From Poriferisodalis sp965116715 (GTDB taxonomy: Bacteria; Actinomycetota; Acidimicrobiia; Acidimicrobiales; Poriferisodalaceae), in contig OZ220724.1 in the NCBI GenBank assembly GCA_965116715.1, positions 2,666,001 to 2,730,000 of the forward strand: a stretch of 64,000 nucleotides of DNA. Direction: 5' to 3'. This document shows, one piece after another, positions 8,682 through 16,597 of this stretch; position 1 is the first letter of the stretch, and the number at the start of each line of letters is the position of its first letter. The translations under genes were made by a program, and so were the position numbers. Below the pieces are notes generated by a model, which saw nothing but the letters and a program-made list of their open reading frames with translations, ran no database searches and was not told the DNA's origin.

Positions 8682-10601
8682 CTAGCCGACGGGTTGGGCT
8701 ATCTGGTCGGGCTTGAACTCGAACAGGTACGGGTCGAGCGATTCTTGGGCCGCGATTCGCCACTTGTGCCAGTAGCCGCCGCCGTAGTACGCCAGGCTCC
8801 CGGGCTGCGCGTCGCCGTGACCGTTGTAATAGGACAGGCAGTCGCGCAGCGGCGCCGTGGTGATGTCGGCCACCCGGCAGTGCTCGGCGTAGTTGACCTC
8901 TGAATCGGCGGTGATGTCCACCACGTTCCACGCCTTGTCGCGCATCTCGGTGAGCATCCACACGATGTAGTCGCCGTGGGTGTCGATGGCGTCGGTGAAG
9001 TTGAAGCTGCCGCCGCCGCCTTGGGGGCCCGACACGATGAACAGGTTCGGGAACCCGTGGCTGTGCAGGCCCAGGAACGTCCTGGTGCCCTCGGTCTGCC
9101 ACTTCTCGCTCAGCGTCACACCGTCACGACCCGAGATCATGTTGAACGTCGATGTCGCCATCCACTGGAACCCGGTGGCGTAGATCAGCACATCCAGCGG
9201 GTACTCGATGCCCTCGTGCACCACGCCCCGCTCGTTGATCTCCTGCACGCCCATCGGGGCGGTGTCCACCAGGTGCACGTGGGGCAGGTTGAACGTGGGC
9301 AGGTACTCGTCGTGGAACGTGGGCCGCTTGCAGCCATAGGGGTAGTACGGCTTCAGCGCCTCGGCGGTGGCCGGGTCCTCCACGATCGCGTCCACCCGGG
9401 CACGAATCTGCTCCATGATCCGGAAGTTCGTGTTGAGCTGCTTCTGCACCAGCTCCTCGGGCGACAGCTTGCGGGCGTGCTGCTTGCGCTCTTTGAAGTC
9501 GTCGACCCGGCCGGCCAGGTAGTCGTCGTTGGCCTTGATGGCGGTGCGGCCAGACGAGATGCGTGAGAAGCGCTTGCGGCGGGCCCGCGCCCAGCCGGGC
9601 TCCTTTGACCACTCGGCGATCTCGTCGGGATCGGTGGCCCGCTGGTCACGCACGTCGATCGACGACGGCGTGCGCTGGAACACGTACAGCTCGCCCACCA
9701 CTTTGGCGATCTCGGGGATGACCTGCACGGCGGTGGCGCCGGTGCCGATGATGCCCACACGCTTGCCTTCGAGGTCGATGTTGTAGTCCCAGCGTGAGGT
9801 GTGGAACGACTCGCCGGCGAAGCTGGCCATGCCGTCGATGCGGGCCAGCTTCGGGCTGGTGAGGATGCCGTTGGCCAGGATCACGTAGCGGGCCTTCATG
9901 GCGTCGCCGCGATCGGTGTACACGGTCCAGCGGCCGGTCTCCTCGTCCCAGGTGGTCGAATCCACCGTCGTGTGGAACAGGCACTGGTCATAGAAGCCGA
10001 ACTTGTCGGCCATCGCCTGGCAGTACTCGAGAATCTCGAAGCCCGAGGCGAACTTCATCGAGGGGATGTACTCCATCTCCTCGAGCAGCGGCAGGTAGCT
10101 GTACGACTCGACGTCGCAGGCGATGCCGGGGTAGCGGTTCCAGTACCAGGTGCCGCCGACGTCGCCCCCCTTCTCGCAGAAGCGCACATCGGTGAAGCCG
10201 GCCGCCCGCAGCTTGTGCCACAGCAGCAGCCCGGCGAACCCGGCGCCGATGCACAGAATCTCGCACTCGTCGTCGAGCGCCTCGCGCTCGATCGGCGGCT
10301 CGGAATAGACGTCTTCGAGGTAGCGCGAGAACTCGCCTTCCATCGCCATGTAGTCGGCCGCGCCCCGGCGGGCCTCCTTGAAGTCGCGGTACTTGGCCTG
10401 CTCTTCCGCGTTGAACACGGCGCCCGGCGGGGGAGGCGGCAGCTCCTTCGCATGCTCGTCGGCGTTGACCGAGTAGCCCTTGCCGGCGATCTTCTCCGAC
10501 GCCTTCGCCGCCTTGGTGTTGAAGATCTTGCGACCTGTCTGCGGATCGATGCTGATCGCAGGACGCCTGCCTGCGTCCGTTGCCACCTGGCCTTCTGACA
10601 T
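8682..10601 (-). CDS. Baeyer-Villiger-type flavin monooxygenase
   Basis: 639 residues; ATG 10601 with GGAGG eight bases upstream. The FAD-binding Rossmann motif GAGFAG sits at about 119-124, the NADPH-binding GTGATA at about 288, and the Baeyer-Villiger fingerprint reads FAGESFHTSRWD at 261-272. Such enzymes insert oxygen next to a ketone using NADPH and O2. A 110-residue N-terminal extension precedes the FAD domain; similar long N-termini occur in steroid- and cyclic-ketone-specific members. A second, shorter homologue lies at 46700-48397. It is oriented toward the enoyl-CoA hydratase but is not co-transcribed with it. Ketone catabolism is a reasonable role; the substrate is unknown. Confidence 0.9.
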   Translation of the reverse strand: MSEGQVATDAGRRPAISIDPQTGRKIFNTKAAKASEKIAGKGYSVNADEHAKELPPPPPGAVFNAEEQAKYRDFKEARRGAADYMAMEGEFSRYLEDVYSEPPIEREALDDECEILCIGAGFAGLLLWHKLRAAGFTDVRFCEKGGDVGGTWYWNRYPGIACDVESYSYLPLLEEMEYIPSMKFASGFEILEYCQAMADKFGFYDQCLFHTTVDSTTWDEETGRWTVYTDRGDAMKARYVILANGILTSPKLARIDGMASFAGESFHTSRWDYNIDLEGKRVGIIGTGATAVQVIPEIAKVVGELYVFQRTPSSIDVRDQRATDPDEIAEWSKEPGWARARRKRFSRISSGRTAIKANDDYLAGRVDDFKERKQHARKLSPEELVQKQLNTNFRIMEQIRARVDAIVEDPATAEALKPYYPYGCKRPTFHDEYLPTFNLPHVHLVDTAPMGVQEINERGVVHEGIEYPLDVLIYATGFQWMATSTFNMISGRDGVTLSEKWQTEGTRTFLGLHSHGFPNLFIVSGPQGGGGSFNFTDAIDTHGDYIVWMLTEMRDKAWNVVDITADSEVNYAEHCRVADITTAPLRDCLSYYNGHGDAQPGSLAYYGGGYWHKWRIAAQESLDPYLFEFKPDQIAQPVG

Positions 10602-10682
10602 CGTGCGACCTCCGTGGTGCCCTGTTCGATGTTAGGGGAGGCGTCCAACGGCGCGCCGGGGTGTGACAGCCTTCGCAGCGAT

Positions 10683-12671
10683 ATGCGGCGCGACCAACCG
10701 CGAGCGTTCATGTGGGCCTCAGTGGGGATGGGCGTGCTGGTTGCCGTGCTCGTGGTGCACGTGCGCACCGCCGTCGTGGCGCCCGGACCGGTGGCAGTGC
10801 CCGACATCCCCGCCTACCTCGGCATCGCCCAGTGGGTCGGCGGCGACGGGCTCGCCCCCGACGGCATCCCGTTCCAGCCGGGCTACGGGCTGCTGCTCGC
10901 GCCGCTGGTGGCCGTTGCGCAGGTCGAGCAGCTCGCGACCCAGGGCGAGGTGGTGCACAAGCTCGCGCTGATCGTCAACTCGCTGGCCGCAACAGCCGCC
11001 ATAGCGCTGGCAGCCCGCCTCGCCCTGGTGGTGGCGGCCCGTCTCGGCCCGGACAACTTGCGCCGTTGGCGGATTGCCGGAGCAGCGGCTCTCTTCGCGG
11101 CAGTGCACCCCGCGCTGTCGAGCGCCTCGCGCATCGCCTGGCCCGAGACGCTGCTGAGTCTGGCGGTGCTCGTCGTGGCGCTCGCGGTGGCCTCCGCCAC
11201 GAAGGTGGCCGGTACTGCAGCGAGCCTGCGGGCGTGGGCCTGCGCAGGTCTGATAGCGACGCTGGCGGTTGCGTTGCACGCCCGGATGGTCGTGCTGGCG
11301 GTCGCCGTGGTGCTGACGGCGCTGCTGTGCCGGATCGGCCGCCGAGCATGGGCCAGTCTTGGCGGCGGACTGCTCATCGGCAGTGCCGCAACCGCGCTCG
11401 CGCTGTCGCTCACCGGCACCTGGCCCACTGCCCGGCTGAGCGAAGCGGCCCAGCTCGATCGCGGCGCCGAGCCGATGTTGACTGTCGCCGGCCAGCTGCT
11501 GGCGCTCGGCGGGGGAACCGTCGGACTCGGCCTGATCGGCCTGACGGCCGGACTCGGTGCCGCAGCCCGGCTCACCCGCAAGCCGCCCCATCGCCAGGCC
11601 GACGCGCAGGCTGTTTCCCGGCCGGCGGGCCCCGGTCCGCTCACGGCGGCGCTGATTTGTTTGGCACTCGGCGCGCTCAGCGCCGTGCTGCTGGGCGGTT
11701 GGACGCTGACAGGGAGCGCACGCGCCGACGCACTGCTCTACGGCCGCTACGTCGATCCGTGGGCCGTGCCGCTCGCGGTGACGGCGCTGGCCTGGCTCAC
11801 CACCCGCCCAGCAACGCCTCGCAGCACGTCAGCCACATCCGACGTCGGTGCTGCTCCAAGCTCGGTCGCTGCCGCAGAGCCAGCGGTGACTCCCGGCGGC
11901 GCGTTCCCGCCCAGCGGCGCAGCCGTGCTCGGCGCAACGGCGACAGCGGCGCTGCTGGCGTGCGCTCTCGTTGTCAGCGCTGCCGACGGCTACGACGCGG
12001 CACCGCGCCGGATCATGACCCAGTCGTTCAGCCCGGCCTGGACGTGGCTCGATGATCGGCTGAGCGCCGTGGCCGTGGCGGCCCTCGCTGTGACCCTGCT
12101 CGGCACGTTGCTCGTCGCAGCGGCGCGGCGCTCTCAAGCGGCGACCGGCGCGCTCGTCGCGGCGGTGCTCGCGCTGGGTGCCGTCGCCACCGTGTCCAAC
12201 CACCGCCACCTTGCCGACGTCGGCACCGTCGCACGAGACCAAGTGGTCTCGGCAGGCACCGTCTCTGATGCGGTCGAAAGCGACGGCCTGACGTGCCTCG
12301 CCCACGACAGCGCCTCGGTGCCCGACTACGCCCTGTGGCTCTACCGCCTCGAACTGCCCGAAATCGCCCACGAGCGGGTACGGCTGAACAACGGCGACCG
12401 GCCCTGCTCCGAACTCGTCATCGCCGACGACAACCTCGCACAACGCTGCACCAACGCCCGGCACCTCATCGACGAGCCCGCCGCCTCATGGTCGCTCTGG
12501 CAACTCCCCAACCGCACCTGCACCACCGCCCTGAACAACCGAGCGCAGACTGCCGGAGTAGCGTCGCACGATGGCACCTACGAAGGCGGCATCTGTACGG
12601 CAGCCGGGCGCCCGTGGCGTGCTGGTGCTGCTGGCAGCAGCGCTCATGCTCATCGCTGCGGCATGTGCTGA
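10683..12671 (+). CDS. polytopic membrane protein, possible glycosyltransferase-like
   Basis: 662 residues from the ATG at 10683. Roughly ten hydrophobic segments span the protein, beginning at residue 9 (MWASVGMGVLVAVLVV), with an extracytoplasmic loop DIPAYLGIAQWVGGDGL after the first. That arrangement, with an acidic first loop, recalls GT-C/ArnT-type mannosyltransferases, but I cannot identify the catalytic motif with confidence. A hydrophilic C-terminal domain starts at about residue 530. The last 34 codons overlap the DUF3179 gene by 101 bases in another frame, an unusually long overlap that suggests the original stop was lost. Confidence 0.55.
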   Translation: MRRDQPRAFMWASVGMGVLVAVLVVHVRTAVVAPGPVAVPDIPAYLGIAQWVGGDGLAPDGIPFQPGYGLLLAPLVAVAQVEQLATQGEVVHKLALIVNSLAATAAIALAARLALVVAARLGPDNLRRWRIAGAAALFAAVHPALSSASRIAWPETLLSLAVLVVALAVASATKVAGTAASLRAWACAGLIATLAVALHARMVVLAVAVVLTALLCRIGRRAWASLGGGLLIGSAATALALSLTGTWPTARLSEAAQLDRGAEPMLTVAGQLLALGGGTVGLGLIGLTAGLGAAARLTRKPPHRQADAQAVSRPAGPGPLTAALICLALGALSAVLLGGWTLTGSARADALLYGRYVDPWAVPLAVTALAWLTTRPATPRSTSATSDVGAAPSSVAAAEPAVTPGGAFPPSGAAVLGATATAALLACALVVSAADGYDAAPRRIMTQSFSPAWTWLDDRLSAVAVAALAVTLLGTLLVAAARRSQAATGALVAAVLALGAVATVSNHRHLADVGTVARDQVVSAGTVSDAVESDGLTCLAHDSASVPDYALWLYRLELPEIAHERVRLNNGDRPCSELVIADDNLAQRCTNARHLIDEPAASWSLWQLPNRTCTTALNNRAQTAGVASHDGTYEGGICTAAGRPWRAGAAGSSAHAHRCGMC

Positions 12672-13911
12672 GACTTCGTCAAGCGACCAGCAGGCCGAAC
12701 CCGACGCCACCGGCTCCGATACGACGGAGGCAGTGAGCGCCGACGCCGCGCCCGCGACCACCGCTGCCCCATCCCCATCGACGACGCCAGCCGAGGTGAT
12801 CGTCGACGTCAAGGTCACCCAGATCCCCGGCGGCCCGCGCGAATCCACCGTCTCTGCGCTGCGCGAGGGCATGACCGCGCCCCTGCTGCCCCAGCCGCTG
12901 GTGTCCCCCCTCGATGTCCTCTCCGGCGGCCCGCCGCCCGACGGCATCCCCTCCATCGACGCGCCCGAATTCGAGCGGGTCACCGACGTCGGCTTCCTGC
13001 AGCCGCAGGAGGCCGTGGTTGCGCTCACCCTCAACGGCGACGCCCGCGCCTATCCCGTGCAGGTGCTGCTGTGGCACGAGATCGTCAACGACACCGTCGG
13101 CGGCGAACCGGTCACCATCACCTACTGCCCGCTGTGCAACACGGCCATCGGGTACTACCGCCAGCTCGACGACCGCATCTTCGACTTCGGCACCTCGGGC
13201 CGGCTCTACAACTCGGCACTCGTCATGTACGACCGCCAGACCGAGAGCCTGTGGGCGCACTACACCGGGCAGGCCATCGCAGGCGCGCTCACTGGATCTC
13301 AGCTCGAGCTGATTCCCGTCGCCACCGTGGCGTGGGAGACGTTCCTCGCTGAGCACCCCAACGGCCTGGTGATGACGCGCCCCGGCGGCTTCGGCCGCCA
13401 GTACGGCTCCAATCCGTATGCCAACTACGACCAGCCTGGCGGCAGCCCGATCTTCTTCGGGGGCACGCTCGATCCGCGCCTGCCGCCGCAGACCCGTGTG
13501 CTGGTGGTGCGCCACGGCGGCGCTTCGGTCGCGGTGCAGCTTGGCACGCTGCAGTCGGAGGGCGTGCTGCGGCTGGACCTGGGCGGGGCGCCGGTGGTCG
13601 CGTTCCATCTACCCGGCACGGCCACGCCAATTCAGAGCCAGCAGGTGGCGTTCGGCCGCGACGTGGGGGCGACAGGTGTATTCGACCCGACGGTGGACGG
13701 TCAGGTGCTGAGCTTCGCTCGCCTGCCCGACGCTGCCAGCTCAGCGGGGCCGGGAGCGTTCACCGACGACCAGACCGGCTCGACCTGGACCGTGCTGGGC
13801 CGAGCGCTCGACGGCCCGCTGGCAGGAACACAGCTCACTGCCATCGAGCACCTCGACACGTTCTGGTTCGCAGCCGCCGCCTACGACCCCGCCATCGAAC
13901 TCCGGCCCTAG
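12571..13911 (+). CDS. DUF3179 domain lipoprotein
   Basis: 446 residues. The N-terminus is a lipoprotein signal (LLAAALMLIAAAC, lipid-modified Cys at about residue 32), then a Ser/Thr/Pro/Ala linker to about 80. The DUF3179 domain follows, with the hallmark YCPLCNTA (CPxC, about residues 188-195), GRLYNSALVMYDRQTESLW and WETFLAEHPNG. The family is common in marine bacteria and archaea, is exported, and has no established function; the CPxC pair suggests metal or thiol chemistry. It starts inside the preceding membrane-protein gene, so the two are probably co-expressed. Confidence 0.85.
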   Translation: MAPTKAASVRQPGARGVLVLLAAALMLIAAACAETSSSDQQAEPDATGSDTTEAVSADAAPATTAAPSPSTTPAEVIVDVKVTQIPGGPRESTVSALREGMTAPLLPQPLVSPLDVLSGGPPPDGIPSIDAPEFERVTDVGFLQPQEAVVALTLNGDARAYPVQVLLWHEIVNDTVGGEPVTITYCPLCNTAIGYYRQLDDRIFDFGTSGRLYNSALVMYDRQTESLWAHYTGQAIAGALTGSQLELIPVATVAWETFLAEHPNGLVMTRPGGFGRQYGSNPYANYDQPGGSPIFFGGTLDPRLPPQTRVLVVRHGGASVAVQLGTLQSEGVLRLDLGGAPVVAFHLPGTATPIQSQQVAFGRDVGATGVFDPTVDGQVLSFARLPDAASSAGPGAFTDDQTGSTWTVLGRALDGPLAGTQLTAIEHLDTFWFAAAAYDPAIELRP

Positions 13912-13915
13912 TCAG

Positions 13916-13966
13916 CGTCGAGCTAGTCGGCGTCGCCGATCTGGCTCCGCAGGTACCGCTCGACCC
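13916..13966. repeat. duplicated 3' end of the bacterioferritin gene
   Basis: This 51-bp segment matches 13981-14031, the last codons and stop of bfr plus seven bases beyond, at 48 of 51 positions. It lies directly downstream of bfr in the same orientation. It encodes the same end (RSQIGDAD against QSQIGDND). It looks like the scar of a former tandem bacterioferritin copy or a partial duplication. It is not a gene in its present state. Confidence 0.7.
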
Positions 13967-13987
13967 GTATCGAATGTCGACGTCGAG

Positions 13988-14464
13988 CTAGTCGTTGTCG
14001 CCGATCTGGCTCTGCAGGTACCGCTCGACCCCGATGTCTTCGATCAGGCTCTGCTGGGTCTCGATCCAGTCGAGGTGTTCTTCCTCGCCGACCAGCAGGT
14101 GTTCGAGCAGTTCACGGGTGCCGGCATCGCCGTGGTCGAGACACAGTCGCACACCGGCCCGGTACCGCTCGATGGCGTTCTCTTCGAGCTGGCGGTCGAG
14201 AGCGAGCTGTTCGGGCACGTTCTCGCCGATCATCACCGTGCCGAGGCGCTGCATGTTGGGAAGCGCATCGAGCAGCAGGATGCGCTCCATCAGCTTCTCG
14301 GCATCGCGCATCTCTTCGATGGACTCTTCGTGATACTGCGACGCCAGCCGCCCGTAGCCCCAGTTCTCGGCGATCTTGGAGGCTGCGAAGTACTGGTTGA
14401 TGGCCGTCAGCTCTGCGGTCAGCGCCTCGTTCAAGAACTCGATGACCTCGGGTGATCCCTGCAT
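13988..14464 (-). CDS. bfr: bacterioferritin
   Basis: 158 residues, the standard length. Bacterioferritin forms a 24-subunit haem-containing shell that oxidises Fe(II) and stores it as mineral. The start MQGSPEVIEFLNEALTAEL aligns with the family N-terminus. By alignment with E. coli Bfr the haem ligand Met52 is present, as are ferroxidase Glu18, Glu51, Glu94 and the C-terminal Glu/His in GEEEHLDW. The position of ferroxidase His54 is Asp here (EEMRDAEK), an unusual change. It is downstream of a BFD-type ferredoxin and a DtxR-type regulator on the same strand, making an iron-storage cluster. Confidence 0.93.
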   Translation of the reverse strand: MQGSPEVIEFLNEALTAELTAINQYFAASKIAENWGYGRLASQYHEESIEEMRDAEKLMERILLLDALPNMQRLGTVMIGENVPEQLALDRQLEENAIERYRAGVRLCLDHGDAGTRELLEHLLVGEEEHLDWIETQQSLIEDIGVERYLQSQIGDND

Positions 14465-14533
14465 GTCCCCACCCTACGCGCCGACCCCCCCGATACCGGC
14501 CGCGGCCGTGCCCTGGGGCGGGAGCCCTCGCAG

Positions 14534-14764
14534 CTAGACGCTGACGGCGACGGGGTCGAACGCGATCGAGTGCACGGAGTGGTGCGCCGGATCGAGCTCG
14601 ACATCTCGGCATTGATCCAGCACCGCTCGAATCGTCATGAGACAGCTGCCGCAATCGGTGCCCGCACCGCACGCACGCCCGACAGCGCCCACGGTGTCGG
14701 CACCCTGGGCGGCAAAGTGGCGGATGGTCGCCTCGTTGGTCGCGAGACACTGGCAGACGATCAT
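14534..14764 (-). CDS. bfd: bacterioferritin-associated ferredoxin (BFD-like, 2Fe-2S)
   Basis: 76 residues from the ATG at 14764; a longer frame runs into a tandem repeat and is not credible as coding. The four cluster cysteines are visible as VCQC near the N-terminus and GTDCGSC about 30 residues later, the BFD fold pattern. BFD docks on bacterioferritin and donates electrons so that stored Fe(III) leaves as Fe(II). It precedes bfr by 69 bases and follows a DtxR-like regulator; an iron-box-like palindrome lies 70-85 bases upstream. The C-terminal 20 residues are not conserved in the family. Confidence 0.85.
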   Translation of the reverse strand: MIVCQCLATNEATIRHFAAQGADTVGAVGRACGAGTDCGSCLMTIRAVLDQCRDVELDPAHHSVHSIAFDPVAVSV

Positions 14765-14833
14765 TGCAGCGGCATGCTCCGATGCGACATGAGCGAGCAC
14801 CGCAAGGCCGTGCACGCAACCTTGATGCCCAAT

Positions 14834-14849
14834 GTTAGGCGACGCTAAC
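14834..14849 (-). promoter_or_regulatory. candidate DtxR/IdeR iron box upstream of bfd-bfr
   Basis: GTTAGGCGACGCTAAC has inverted GTTAG/CTAAC ends around six bases and resembles the TTAGG...CTAA halves of actinobacterial iron boxes. It is 70-85 bases upstream of bfd, directly beside a gene for a DtxR-family regulator. In mycobacteria IdeR activates bfr genes from upstream boxes, which fits this position. It is one imperfect match. Confidence 0.5.
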
Positions 14850-14853
14850 GCAC

Positions 14854-14919
14854 AGCGCGCAAGCGCCGGGTGTGGCAGCGCGCAAGCGCCGGGTGTGGCA
14901 GCGCGCAAGCGCTGGGGTG
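14854..14919. repeat. three tandem 23-bp repeats between dtxR-like gene and bfd
   Basis: Units start at 14854, 14877 and 14900, each opening AGCGCGCAAGCG. The first two are identical and the third diverges after about 13 bases. The array fills the gap between the regulator stop and the iron-box-like site. It could be regulatory or a replication-slippage product; no open frame of interest uses it. Confidence 0.8.
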
Positions 14920-14920
14920 A

Positions 14921-15610
14921 TCAGCCGCTCGCGGTGACCAGGATGCGGGCGGCGGTGTAGGCGCTCACGCCGACCGTGCCTTCGGGCATCCGGACGGTGG
15001 CGGTGCCATCGGGAGCCACGGACAGGACCTCGCCTGCACGACCCGGCATCAGCCCGGATTGCTCGAGGAATTCGAGCTGTCCCGTTTCGAACTCGAGCTC
15101 TTCGGGAATGCGCTGCACGGTGAATGCGCCGCGGGCGCCGATCTCGGCGAGCGGCTTGGCGTCGGTCGGCGCGACGTAGTCGGTGCCGGGAATCGGGTTG
15201 CCGTGAGGGCACGTGTTCGGGTCTTCGAGCACTTCCATCATCGCCCGCTCCACGACGGGCGAGATGACGTGCTCCCAGCGGCCGGCCTCGTGATGGGCAT
15301 CCGCCCAGTTCAGCTTCAAGATGTCGGTCAGGAACCGCTCGGCCAGCCGGTGGCGTCGCACCACGGTCGTGGCGATCTGCTGACCCTCGTCGGTCAGGCT
15401 GATGTGCGCGTGGTCATCCACGCTGACCAAGCCCTCACGTTGCATCCGGCGGATCATCTCTGACACCGCCGGGCGCGACACCTCCAACCGTTCGGCGATG
15501 CGTGCTTGGATGACCTCGACGCCGTCCTCGGCCAGCTCGTACACCGTCTCGGAGTACTCCTCGAAGGCCGGGTGGTATTCCGTCGGCTCGTACCCCATGC
15601 TCGTCACCAT
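14921..15610 (-). CDS. DtxR/IdeR-family metal-dependent regulator
   Basis: 229 residues with the full three-domain layout: winged helix-turn-helix at about 27-65 (IAERLEVSRPAVSEMIRRM), dimerisation/metal domain at about 70-140, and a FeoA/SH3-like domain at about 155-229. Metal-site residues RHRLAERFL, E113 and H114 (RWEHVIS) and the HGNPIPG strand match DtxR. At the position of DtxR Cys102 this protein has Gly110 (HEAGRWEH), so one primary-site ligand is missing. It heads a same-strand series with bfd and bfr and very likely controls iron storage. Manganese or iron response cannot be separated by sequence alone. Confidence 0.85.
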   Translation of the reverse strand: MVTSMGYEPTEYHPAFEEYSETVYELAEDGVEVIQARIAERLEVSRPAVSEMIRRMQREGLVSVDDHAHISLTDEGQQIATTVVRRHRLAERFLTDILKLNWADAHHEAGRWEHVISPVVERAMMEVLEDPNTCPHGNPIPGTDYVAPTDAKPLAEIGARGAFTVQRIPEELEFETGQLEFLEQSGLMPGRAGEVLSVAPDGTATVRMPEGTVGVSAYTAARILVTASG

Positions 15611-15764
15611 ACCCCTAGGCCGCCGTCACGCTGCACCGGGTTTCGCGGCGGTGCTTGCCGGCCGTCGCATCGGTTCGGCTCGATGCTGCGTGGGCGCTCC
15701 CGCCCTGCTCGCGGCAGACTGACGGCGCCCCATGCGGGCGGTGACCCAGGAATCGGAGCGTGCG

Positions 15765-16532
15765 ATGGATCTGCTGCTGGCAGGAAAGAACGTGCTGGTG
15801 ACGGGCGCCGGTCAGGGGCTCGGGCTGGCCATCGCCACAGCGTTCGCTGATGAAGGTGCGAACGTGGCCTTCGCCTACAACGCTTCCAGCGAAGGTGCAG
15901 AGAAGGGCGCCGCTGCGGCGCAGGAAGCGGGCCCCACAGCGCTGGCGGTGCGCTGCGACGTCACCAGTCAGGACGATGTGGAGCGCACGGTGGGCGAGGT
16001 CGTCAGCACCTTCGGCGGCATCGATGTGCTGGTCAACAACGCCGCCTACACCGACACCGGGCCATTCGTCGATGCCGACCCCGACGAGCTGCAGCGCATG
16101 ATCGACGTAACGGTCATGGGCACGCTGCGGATGACCCAGGCCGTCGTGCGCCACATGGTCGATGCCGGCATCGAAGGCTCGATCGTGTCGCTCATGGGCG
16201 ACTCGGGCCGGGTGGGCGAGAGCTGGCTCGCGGGCGTGGCCACCACGCGGGCATCCACGATGGGGCTGATGAAGTCGGTCGCCAAGGAATTCGGCCGCAA
16301 CGGCATCCGGGCCAACACGGTGTCGCTGGGGTTGGTGCGCTCGGAGCGGTTCGCCCACCACACCGGCAACGCCGACGACGAGCGCATGGCCCGCATCGCC
16401 AAGATGTACCCGCTGCGCCGGGTCGGCGTGCCCGACGACGTGCCGCCGATGGTGCTGCTGCTGGCATCGCCGCTGTCCGGCTGGACCACCGGTCAGACCG
16501 TGTCCGTCAACGGCGGCTACTCCATGGTGTGA
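15765..16532 (+). CDS. SDR-family protein lacking the catalytic triad
   Basis: 255 residues from the ATG at 15765. The classical short-chain dehydrogenase/reductase fold is clear: TGAGQGLG (NAD(P) binding, about 13-20), CDVTSQDDV, NNAA at about 91-94, and a C-terminal SGWTTGQTVSVNGGYSMV. Aligning GSIVSLMGDSG and TRASTMGLMKSVAKEF with typical members places Gly145 at the catalytic Ser, Val158 at the catalytic Tyr and Arg162 at the Lys. It may bind cofactor or substrate without standard catalysis, or use other residues. Its TGA overlaps an alternative GTG start of the following molybdenum hydroxylase gene, so the two are probably co-transcribed. Confidence 0.8.
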   Translation: MDLLLAGKNVLVTGAGQGLGLAIATAFADEGANVAFAYNASSEGAEKGAAAAQEAGPTALAVRCDVTSQDDVERTVGEVVSTFGGIDVLVNNAAYTDTGPFVDADPDELQRMIDVTVMGTLRMTQAVVRHMVDAGIEGSIVSLMGDSGRVGESWLAGVATTRASTMGLMKSVAKEFGRNGIRANTVSLGLVRSERFAHHTGNADDERMARIAKMYPLRRVGVPDDVPPMVLLLASPLSGWTTGQTVSVNGGYSMV

Positions 16533-16597
16533 GCGGCAGCCCGAGGGACAGCCGACAGTTGAGACGGCGCCGGAACCCCGGCCGGGGAGAATGCAGC

